In this document: positions 28,397 to 34,973 of the stretch, one piece after another | Position numbering within the stretch: the stretch's first letter is position 1 | How the letters are laid out: each line of letters starts with the position of its first letter | Source of the DNA: Planctomycetota bacterium | GTDB lineage: Bacteria > Planctomycetota > UBA1135 > UBA2386 | NCBI GenBank assembly: GCA_016794485.1 | Contig: JAEUHV010000238.1 | Span: 1 to 34,973, forward strand | Direction: 5' to 3' | Length of the DNA: 34,973 nucleotides | Notes under the pieces: generated by a model | Database searches by the model: none | Told to the model about the DNA's origin: nothing | What the model saw: only the letters and a program-made list of their open reading frames with translations | Program-made: the position numbers and the translations under genes

Positions 28397-30637
28397 ATGC
28401 GCAAGTTCGTTTGTTCCTCGTTCGTCCTTCTTGCCCTGGCCGCCTGTGGTGGCGGCGGGTCCACCGCGACCGGCGACGTCCAGGGCCTGCAGGCCCCCGA
28501 ACAGGTTTCGATCGTCGATTCGGAGACCTCGGGCTCGGGGTCACTGCGGTTGCCGGCGGGCCTGCGCGCGATCGCGGGCAGTGACTACGAGACCGACCGG
28601 ACGCGCTTCTGGATCCGCGACGACAGCATGCAGGCGCTCGACACGGTCAACATGATCCTGAACAGCCTGCAGCAGACCCGCTACTGGGAACAGACCAACG
28701 CCGGCGCCTACCGCGCCCTGATCGAGCAGGACGACCGTGGCGGCGGCGAACGCGGCAACACCGGCAAGTCGTACGAGGAGTGGGTCGTCGATTCGACCCG
28801 CGCCAGCAACTCGGCGCCGCAGATCGTGTCGTTCTGGGTCAGCACCGAAGAGTCGATGGGCCAGACCATCCCGGCGATCATCTACGGCAAGTTGACGGTC
28901 ACCGAGGAGCCGTCGGACGGCCCGCCGCTGGGCCAGTTCACCCTGACCTTCCAGAACCTGCCAGCCTCCGAATCCGCGACCAGCACGGCGACGATGTTCG
29001 AGGGCTACCTGCGCACGGTGGCCCGCACCGACGGCCAGAGCGAAGTCGAGTTCTTCATGTCGCACGGCGACGTCGGCGGCAGCCTCTCCGTCGGCGACGT
29101 CGCGATGCGCGAACGTTGCCACGTGATCGGCAACCCGTCGACCGACAGCGGCCGCGCCTACGCGGAGAAGGCATTCGCGATGAACACCGGCTCGGGCACG
29201 CAGACCGACAACGCGGAGTACCAGCTGCAGTTCAATTCGAACTACGTCGCGCGGCGTGAAGTGTCGAACGGCAACGCGCTGACCGTGCTCGACCGCAACG
29301 ACTACGAGACCCGCGTGTTCCGCTACGGCCTGTACGACAACACGACCGAGGACCGCGTCGAGACGCAGTCGGGCTTCCCGGTCGAAGACGCCAACGGCCG
29401 CTACGGCTGGGCCGGCTTCGAGGGCATCTGGTTCCCGGACAACGTGACGTTGACGAACGGCCAGACGATCTACCGGCGCAACCACCAGGACAACTCGACC
29501 ACGCCGTACTCGATCGTGATCGCCGCCGGCAAGCTGATGAAGCGCACGCGTGCGTCGATCACCCTCGGCGACATCGTCAACGAGGAGCTGGAGTACTTCA
29601 GCCCGAACGGCGGCGGCGAGCAGAAGGTGATGTACACCGGCAGCGACTTCGTGCGCACCGCGTCGCGCGTCAACGGCGAATGGCAGCTCGAGAACACGCC
29701 GGTCAGCGTCGCCGGCAACTTCACCACCGGGCAGTGGTGCAACTTCTGGAGCCAGGCGCGCGGCTCGGTCGAGTTCACCTGGCCGGCCTCGCTGGCCAAC
29801 AACGTCGCCGCGTTCGTGTGGTCGAACACGACCGTCACCGCCGACTCGCCGGAGCTGGCGAACGGCGACCTGACGCTGAACGGCTACTTCCACATGCTGC
29901 GCGCGAACATCACCAGCGACCAGGCGAACTTCACCAACAGCGAGTCGCCGTACCTGCCGGACGCCAGTTCGACAAGCAGCGGCAACCAGACCTACGTGTT
30001 CGACCGCGACACGATGCTGCTGACCCTCGGCGGCAATCCGGTCACGCTCGGCAGCGGCGTCACCATCACGCAGGGCCCAGGCATGTGGGGCCTCAACTGC
30101 GGCCCGATGTTCTCGACCGCGCTCGGTTCGTTCAACGACATCCCGAACCAGACGACCAGCTACGAGTGGAGCATCGGCACCAACCCCTGGAACCAGCTGC
30201 GCACGTTGAAGGACGCCAACGACGACTTCGTGCAGTTCGACCCGCCGATCCGCATGACCTACGTGCACGACGAGGACGGCTCGGCGTTCGACGGCCGCAC
30301 GTTCTTCCTCGAGTTCGACGGCACGAGCCTGCGCGGCATCCCGCACGAACAAGTCGGCGAGACCGGCATGTGGTACCCGCTGTTCAACATCCCGACCGGC
30401 ACGACCCTGACCGCCGGCTCGGCGACCTACAAGGTGAAGCAGCTCGAAGGCGAGCAGTTCATGGTCGCGGTCGGCAGCCCGAGCACGGTGTACGCCGCCC
30501 AGGGCTTCGACATCGACGGCACGCCGATCACGGCCCCGGACGACTCCGGCTATGCGGATCCGGCCATCGGTGCGCGGCCGAGCATCACCGCGGCCCCGCT
30601 CTACGTCGGCGGCGTGGCGCAGACCAGCGACAACTGA
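28397..30637 (+). CDS. Large lipoprotein of unknown function
   Basis: 746 residues from the ATG at 28397; an in-frame ATG at 28379 adds MEKAQT but weakens the signal. The lipobox is LAAC (Cys17), followed by four Gly. The mature protein is acidic and rich in Asn, Thr, Tyr and Trp, with no Lys/Arg clusters and no transmembrane segment, as expected for an outer-surface or periplasmic beta protein. Residues 60-330 alternate helices and strands (YETDRTRFWIRDDSMQALDTV). The second half is mostly strands, including a GYFHMLRANI element and repeated YEWSIGTNPWN-like aromatic turns. No known domain or catalytic motif is recognised. A GGAGAA site lies about 12 bases before the ATG. It is divergent from the amidohydrolase operon and converges on the S46 peptidase gene with nine bases between. 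Confidence 0.78.
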   Translation: MRKFVCSSFVLLALAACGGGGSTATGDVQGLQAPEQVSIVDSETSGSGSLRLPAGLRAIAGSDYETDRTRFWIRDDSMQALDTVNMILNSLQQTRYWEQTNAGAYRALIEQDDRGGGERGNTGKSYEEWVVDSTRASNSAPQIVSFWVSTEESMGQTIPAIIYGKLTVTEEPSDGPPLGQFTLTFQNLPASESATSTATMFEGYLRTVARTDGQSEVEFFMSHGDVGGSLSVGDVAMRERCHVIGNPSTDSGRAYAEKAFAMNTGSGTQTDNAEYQLQFNSNYVARREVSNGNALTVLDRNDYETRVFRYGLYDNTTEDRVETQSGFPVEDANGRYGWAGFEGIWFPDNVTLTNGQTIYRRNHQDNSTTPYSIVIAAGKLMKRTRASITLGDIVNEELEYFSPNGGGEQKVMYTGSDFVRTASRVNGEWQLENTPVSVAGNFTTGQWCNFWSQARGSVEFTWPASLANNVAAFVWSNTTVTADSPELANGDLTLNGYFHMLRANITSDQANFTNSESPYLPDASSTSSGNQTYVFDRDTMLLTLGGNPVTLGSGVTITQGPGMWGLNCGPMFSTALGSFNDIPNQTTSYEWSIGTNPWNQLRTLKDANDDFVQFDPPIRMTYVHDEDGSAFDGRTFFLEFDGTSLRGIPHEQVGETGMWYPLFNIPTGTTLTAGSATYKVKQLEGEQFMVAVGSPSTVYAAQGFDIDGTPITAPDDSGYADPAIGARPSITAAPLYVGGVAQTSDN

Positions 30638-30646
30638 GCCGGGCGC

Positions 30647-32683
30647 TCAGCGCGCGAGCTCGCGCAGGATGCGGTTGGCGCCGTAGACCTTGCGCAGTGC
30701 CTCGACGATCGCCTGCGGGTGGACGCACACGCTGCGCTCCACCCGCTCGCCGTACAGGAACCGGTTCGCCAGCGACTCGATGTTGCCGTCGAACAGGAGT
30801 CCGGTGAACTCGCCCTTCCTGTTCACGACCGGGCTGCCGGAATTGCCGCCGGCGCTGTCGACCGTGCACACGAAGTCGACCGCCGCCTGCAGGTCGATGC
30901 GGTCCTTGGCCAGCAGCCATTCGCGCGGCAGGTCGTACGGCGGCAGGCCGTCGAACTCGGCCGAACGCGCGAACATGCCCTGGAACACGGTGCGCCACGG
31001 CGCCCGCGTCCCGTTGCATTCGTAGCCGAGCACGCGGCCGTCGCTCCAGCGCAGCGTGCCGGTCGCGTCCGGGGGCACTTCCTCGCCGTAGACCGCGAAC
31101 AGCAGCTTCGCCAGGCGGGTGCCCAGCGCCGTCTCCTTGGCCTCGATCGCCGCCTGCGTGGCCTTGGCCGCGTCCATCAGCGGCGCGATCTTGCGCGCCG
31201 CCACGATCGCCGAATCGGTGCTGGCTTCGACCGCCGCCTTGCCGCCGGCCAACAACCGTTCGGTCTCCGCGGCATCGCACAGGCGGGTGCCGGCCAGCAG
31301 TTCGGCCGCGGCGGCTTCCGGCTCGCGCCCACCGAGCATCGCCCGCACGTACGGATCGTCGGCGGGCAGATGCCGGCGGGCGCGCCGCAGATGGTCGGCG
31401 AACAACGCCTGCTGCACCGGATCGACGCTGCATTCGGAAGCGCGCGCGCGCGCGGCGATCGCGGCATCGCCGGTCCGCGCGAACTCGACGATGTCGAGGG
31501 CGCGCATCAGCAACGGCAACCAACCCGCGTTGTGGAAGTAGTAGGCCGCCTCGCTCTGGCGGCACTCCTTCGCCACGTCGGCGATGTCGTCCCAGACCCG
31601 CAGGTCCGGCGCGTGCCCGGCCTTGGCCGCGCGTTCCTTGAACATCGTCTCGGCCGCCCGCTTGCGCGCGACGAATGCCGGATCCAGCAACGCCTGGTGC
31701 TCGCCGCGGAACAGCTTCTGGCCGTTTTCCATCCACAGGATCGACGAACGCAGCCGCTTCTCCGCTGCAGCATCGTCGCGGGCGAAGTCGCGCAGGATCG
31801 CCAGCCGCGCGTCGATCAGTTCGCGCACGCGCGGGTAGCGCACGTCGCGGAGGAAATCGAGCTGGGCCATGGTCAGCTGGCGCTGCGTGCCGGCCGGATT
31901 GCCGGTCACGAACACGACCTCGCCCGCCGTCGGGCCATCGCCCCACACCAGATGGCAGTCCGTGGTGTCGAGCGGCTTGTCGCCGTCCCACGCCCGACAG
32001 AACGCGAAGTCGATCGCGTAGCGCGGGTAGGTGAAGTTGTCCGGGTCGCCGCCGAACATCGCGATCTGCTGGTGCGGCATCATCACCAGCCGCACGTCGT
32101 CGAACACCCGGTACTGGTACAGCCGCCACACCGCACCCTGGTAGAGCTTGACCACCTGCGGCTCGAGCTCCGGATCGGCCGCGCGCGCCGCGGCCAGCAC
32201 GGCTTCGCGGTTGGTCACCCGGATCGCTTCCTGCACCGCAGGGTCGGCGGCGGGCAGGACTCCGGCCTCGATGCGCACCGAGACGTCGCCGACGCGCACG
32301 AGCTGCTTGATCTCGAGCCCGGGCAAGCGCACCTCGTCGGACGCTTCCTTGGCCAGGAACCCGTCGATGCCCCATTCGAGCGCCTCGGGCGTCTTCGGCA
32401 GGAACTCGCGCACGCAGTGGTGGTTGGTCAGCACGAGGCCGCGCGCCGACACGAACGACGCCGACCCCCCTTTGCCGAACCGCAGCGACGCCGCTTGCAG
32501 TCGCGCGAAGAACGCCGCGTCCGGAACGAAGCCGTACTCACGCTGCAGCCACGCGGCCGGTGGACGTTCGAAAGTCCACATCTTGCCGAGGCCGAGTTCG
32601 TCCTGGGCCGGGGCCGCGACGGCGCCGAACAGCGCGACCGCGACCAGGGCGAGGGAACGCAGGAACTGCACGCGCGCGCTCAC
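30647..32683 (-). CDS. S46-family dipeptidyl-peptidase, DPP7-like
   Basis: 678 residues from a GTG at 32683 that overlaps the epimerase stop (GTGA) and has GGAG five bases before it. Signal peptide: residues 1-27 (LRSLALVAVALFGAVAAPAQ). The chymotrypsin-like catalytic residues are His89 in VLTNHHC, an Asp in FGGDPDNFTYPRYAIDFAF (about 225-243), and Ser615 in GGNSGSPV. A long helical insertion (about 280-560) separates the half-domains, as in DPP7 and DPP11. The residue 18 after the Ser, which selects the P1 side chain, is Gly633 (FDGN). In DPP11 it is Arg, so hydrophobic P1 residues rather than Asp/Glu are expected. It removes dipeptides from peptide N-termini in the periplasm. The usual Trp after DN is Phe here. 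Confidence 0.92.
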   Translation of the reverse strand: MSARVQFLRSLALVAVALFGAVAAPAQDELGLGKMWTFERPPAAWLQREYGFVPDAAFFARLQAASLRFGKGGSASFVSARGLVLTNHHCVREFLPKTPEALEWGIDGFLAKEASDEVRLPGLEIKQLVRVGDVSVRIEAGVLPAADPAVQEAIRVTNREAVLAAARAADPELEPQVVKLYQGAVWRLYQYRVFDDVRLVMMPHQQIAMFGGDPDNFTYPRYAIDFAFCRAWDGDKPLDTTDCHLVWGDGPTAGEVVFVTGNPAGTQRQLTMAQLDFLRDVRYPRVRELIDARLAILRDFARDDAAAEKRLRSSILWMENGQKLFRGEHQALLDPAFVARKRAAETMFKERAAKAGHAPDLRVWDDIADVAKECRQSEAAYYFHNAGWLPLLMRALDIVEFARTGDAAIAARARASECSVDPVQQALFADHLRRARRHLPADDPYVRAMLGGREPEAAAAELLAGTRLCDAAETERLLAGGKAAVEASTDSAIVAARKIAPLMDAAKATQAAIEAKETALGTRLAKLLFAVYGEEVPPDATGTLRWSDGRVLGYECNGTRAPWRTVFQGMFARSAEFDGLPPYDLPREWLLAKDRIDLQAAVDFVCTVDSAGGNSGSPVVNRKGEFTGLLFDGNIESLANRFLYGERVERSVCVHPQAIVEALRKVYGANRILRELAR

Positions 32684-33816
32684 TTCTTCTCCGCACCGCC
32701 GGCGACCTGCGCCCGCCACTTCGCGACCAGTTCGGCTTCGCGCGCCGCCGGCAGACCCGTGCGCGCGAACGGCTTGTCGCCCCGCTCGGATCGGGCCCAC
32801 TGCAACGTGTCGCGCACCGTCTCGCCGATCGGCCGGAACTTCAGGCCCGCCGCGATCGCGCGCGAGCAGTCGACGACGCTGCGGCCATCGCGTGGGATCC
32901 ACAGCGGCATCTGCATGTACGGCTGCACCTTGTTCTCGGCGAGGAACTCCTCGCTCGCCCACACCAGCTCGACCGCCTTGTCGGTCGCACACTTGCAGGC
33001 TCCGAGCACCTCCGCCATCGACACCCGACCCGCGAAGCCGGTCACGTTCATGGTGCCGGTCGCACCCTGTTCGGCGCAGTGCAGCATGAAGGCCGCCAGG
33101 TCGCGCACGTCGACGAACTGCACGTGGCCGTCGGGATCGCCCGGCGCCAGCACGGCACCGCCGCGATCGCACCGCACCGGCCACCACGTGAACCGATCGC
33201 TGGTGTCGCCAGGACCGACGATCAACCCCGGCCGCAACACGCACACCTTGCCCGGCAGCGCCGCCTCGGCGGCCTTCTCGCAGCGCGCCTTGAGAGCACC
33301 GTAGAACGGCATCGCCTTGCGGATCTCGTTCACCGCCGCCGCTTCCTTCGCCTTGTCCTCCGGCACGTCGGGCGTCTCGGCGTTCTCGTCGATGCGGTCC
33401 GGCCGCTGGCCGAAGCCGCCGTACACGCTGATCGTGCTGATGAACTGGTAGTGCTTCACACCGGCCAGGAGCCTGGCGGAAGCCTCGACGTGCGCCGGCA
33501 CGTAGCCCGACGTGTCGATCGCGACGTCGAACTCGCGGCCCTTCAGCGCGTCGAGGTCGCCCGTCTCGCGATCGCCGCGCAGCTGCTCGAGGTCCTTGAA
33601 CAGCTCGGGGTTGGTCTTGCCGCGATTGAACAGCGTGACGGTGTGGCCGTTGGCCCGGGCCGCACGCACGAACGGCGGGCCGAGGAACGCGGTGCCGCCG
33701 AGCACCAGGATCTTCAACGGGGCCACGCCGCGCGGACGGACGGTCGCGGCCAAGGGTGCCGCGACGCCGGCGGCAGCAACGGAAGCCAGGAACGTTCGGC
33801 GCGTGGAGGCAGGCAT
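32680..33816 (-). CDS. Twin-arginine-tagged NAD-dependent epimerase/dehydratase
   Basis: 378 residues. The N-terminus MPASTRRTFLASVAAAGVAAPLAAT is a Tat-type signal (RRTFL plus a mild hydrophobic stretch). The Rossmann fold starts at KILVLGGTAFLGPPFVRAA (about 35-53), with the GxxGxxG-like loop. FNRGKTN (about 63-69) follows beta-2, and FDVAIDTSGYVP (about 95-106) and FISTISVYGGF (about 123-133) mark beta-4 and beta-5. The YxxxK catalytic pair is YGALK (about 172-176), then VLRPGLIVGPGD. This is the extended short-chain dehydrogenase family, acting on nucleotide sugars or similar substrates; the exact one cannot be told. A cofactor-loaded exported protein would need the Tat route. It is coupled to the S46 peptidase gene. 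A TAGCAT box lies nine bases before the ATG. Confidence 0.87.
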   Translation of the reverse strand: MPASTRRTFLASVAAAGVAAPLAATVRPRGVAPLKILVLGGTAFLGPPFVRAARANGHTVTLFNRGKTNPELFKDLEQLRGDRETGDLDALKGREFDVAIDTSGYVPAHVEASARLLAGVKHYQFISTISVYGGFGQRPDRIDENAETPDVPEDKAKEAAAVNEIRKAMPFYGALKARCEKAAEAALPGKVCVLRPGLIVGPGDTSDRFTWWPVRCDRGGAVLAPGDPDGHVQFVDVRDLAAFMLHCAEQGATGTMNVTGFAGRVSMAEVLGACKCATDKAVELVWASEEFLAENKVQPYMQMPLWIPRDGRSVVDCSRAIAAGLKFRPIGETVRDTLQWARSERGDKPFARTGLPAAREAELVAKWRAQVAGGAEKK

Positions 33817-33825
33817 GGGTGTGGC

Positions 33826-33831
33826 ATGCTA
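33826..33831 (-). promoter_or_regulatory. Start-proximal -10 box (TAGCAT) for the epimerase-S46 operon
   Basis: On the minus strand TAGCAT ends nine bases before the ATG at 33816, so the mRNA would start within about two to three bases of the start codon. The 65-base spacer to the divergent Lnt-like gene (33882) shows no other motif. Confidence 0.45.
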
Positions 33832-33881
33832 CGGGCCGCGCACGGCCGCCGTTGGCGGGAATCCCGCGCGATCGAGCCCAC

Positions 33882-34973
33882 ATGCCCCACATCGCCGCCC
33901 TTGCCACCGGGCTCTTGTTGTTCGCCGCCGACCACCCGCTGCGGCTCTGGTGGTTGCAGCTGGTCGCGTTCCTGCCGTTCTGGTGGGCCCTAGCCCACCG
34001 CAACCAGGCGGGGCAGCACGCGTGGCCGCTGGGCACGCTGCTCGGACTCGGCTACGTGGCGCCCATGGTCGCCGCCGCGGGCACGTCGCCGCCGATCCTC
34101 GTCGCCGCGCTCGCCAACCTCGTGCAGTGGTCCATCACGGCCCTGCTGGCCGCCCGCGCGCTGCGCCGCGGCCCGGTGCTCGGCCCCCTCGCCGCGGCGG
34201 CCGTCGTGACGCTCGTCGAAGTCGCCGTCTGGTACGGCGTGCCGATGTTCGGCACCGCGCAGTGCTTCGTTCGGCCACTGTCGGCGGCACCGGGCATGGT
34301 GGCGTTCGTCGCCTTCACCGGCGTCGCCGGCCTCGTCTTCGTGCTCACCGTGACACAGGCTCTGCTGGTGTCGGCATGGCGCAGCGAACGACGCGCACCA
34401 CCGCTCGCCATCGCCGGCCTCGTCGTCGCAGCCACCACCTTCGCTTCCTGGCTGCGCTGGACGCGGCCCCTCGGCCCGACCACCACCGTCGCGACCGTCG
34501 GCTGGTACGGCGAATGGGACCGCTTCTTTTCGGGCTTCGACGGCATCGCCACCGAGGCGAAGGCACGCGGGGCCACGCTGCTGGTGACCCCGGAGACCGG
34601 CATCTCGACCGGGCACGAGCCGCGCGAACGCTCGCTGGGCAGGCTCGGCGGCATCGCCAGGACGAACGCGTTCACGCTCGCCGCCGGCGTCTGGCACGGC
34701 TCCACCAACGACAACCGCATCTGGTTCTTCGGCCCCGACGGGGCACTGCGCGGCGAGTACACGAAGACGCACCTGATCCCGTGGCTCGAAGACTACGTCG
34801 CCGGCGACGGCACGTTGTTCCACGGCGCGATCGGCGACACCTCGCTCGGCGGCATGATCTGCCAGGACGACAACTTCACCGACCTCGCGCGCGGCTACGG
34901 CCGTGCGGGCACGCGGCTCGTCGCGGTGCCGACCAACGACTGGCCGGCGATCCGCGCGTTCCACCTCGAGAAC
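33882..34973 (+). CDS. Apolipoprotein N-acyltransferase-like protein, C-terminus beyond window
   Basis: 364 codons from the ATG at 33882 to the right edge, with no stop. Residues 1-195 hold about six hydrophobic segments with the WWLQLVAFLPFWWAL start and a TLVEVAVWYGVPMFG region, like the membrane half of Lnt. The nitrilase-type half follows. The catalytic triad candidates are Glu in LLVTPETGIS (about 229-238), Lys in YTKTHLIPWLEDY (about 291-303) and Cys in GGMICQDDNF (about 325-334). Lnt transfers an acyl chain to the N-terminal Cys of lipoproteins in the inner membrane, and several lipoproteins are encoded in this window. The ICQDDNF wording differs from the ICYE of canonical Lnt, so an Lnt-related paralogue is possible. 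Family assignment is good; the exact role is less sure. Confidence 0.8.
   Translation, partial: MPHIAALATGLLLFAADHPLRLWWLQLVAFLPFWWALAHRNQAGQHAWPLGTLLGLGYVAPMVAAAGTSPPILVAALANLVQWSITALLAARALRRGPVLGPLAAAAVVTLVEVAVWYGVPMFGTAQCFVRPLSAAPGMVAFVAFTGVAGLVFVLTVTQALLVSAWRSERRAPPLAIAGLVVAATTFASWLRWTRPLGPTTTVATVGWYGEWDRFFSGFDGIATEAKARGATLLVTPETGISTGHEPRERSLGRLGGIARTNAFTLAAGVWHGSTNDNRIWFFGPDGALRGEYTKTHLIPWLEDYVAGDGTLFHGAIGDTSLGGMICQDDNFTDLARGYGRAGTRLVAVPTNDWPAIRAFHLEN

Noticed and set aside
1-34973. tRNA, rRNA, riboswitch, integrase or attachment sites
   Set aside because: Scanned by eye on both strands. No tRNA-like cloverleaf, T-loop consensus, rRNA stretch or recombinase motif was found. Weak riboswitch-like folds cannot be judged without computation.

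Overview
The window is high-GC DNA, roughly two-thirds G+C or more by eye. It is densely packed with chromosomal genes on both strands. I see no phage genes, transposases, integrases, tRNAs, rRNAs or CRISPR arrays. The gene content points to a Planctomycetota-like bacterium, although no marker gene proves this. It has many exported proteins of unknown function and lipoproteins with poly-glycine linkers after the lipid-modified Cys. It has a twin-arginine-tagged dehydrogenase, PKD and Kelch-type secreted proteins, and the futalosine route to menaquinone (mqnC and mqnE).

Layout. 1-2329 (minus): a DinB-like protein, a DoxX-like membrane protein, then a BlaI-type repressor overlapping a BlaR1-like M56 peptidase that runs off the left edge; a promoter with an overlapping palindrome precedes blaI. 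2444-4701: a secreted PKD-domain protein with a palindrome upstream and paired hairpins downstream. 4709-8962: a lipoprotein, a divergent multi-repeat beta-sandwich protein, and a minus-strand pair of small lipoprotein plus orphan acyltransferase. 9143-13513 (plus): mqnC, a Uma2 nuclease-fold protein, an exported unknown, and a six-repeat Kelch-like secreted protein. 13514-13825: two tiny helical ORFs on opposite strands and a hairpin. 13826-16364: a DUF1697 protein coupled to an MGMT/ATL-like protein, divergent from glpK. 16368-19791 (minus): a large secreted protein, a 16-codon ORF with a strong Shine-Dalgarno sequence, and an RbfA-like gene overlapping rtcB. 19901-22613 (minus): a receiver domain, an H-NOX haem sensor and a hybrid histidine kinase with overlapping ends, divergent from mqnE at 22834. 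24044-28281: two membrane proteins meeting tail to tail, then a tandem amidohydrolase pair. 28397-30637: a large lipoprotein. 30647-33816 (minus): a Tat-tagged epimerase/dehydratase coupled to an S46 dipeptidyl-peptidase. 33882 to the right edge: the N-terminal part of an Lnt-like acyltransferase.

How the parts work together. The clearest functional unit is the receiver/H-NOX/kinase operon, a complete soluble gas-sensing phosphorelay. Its H-NOX lacks the distal tyrosine used for O2 binding, so NO is the likely ligand. It shares a 220-base divergent control region with mqnE. A second unit couples an RbfA-like ribosome factor to the RNA ligase RtcB. Three of the exported proteins end in what looks like the same C-terminal module, possibly a sorting or anchoring tail. 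Start signals fall into two classes. Several operon-first genes have a TAnnnT box 6-14 nt before the start codon and no Shine-Dalgarno sequence, which suggests leaderless or near-leaderless mRNAs. Genes inside operons tend to carry GGAG-type sites.
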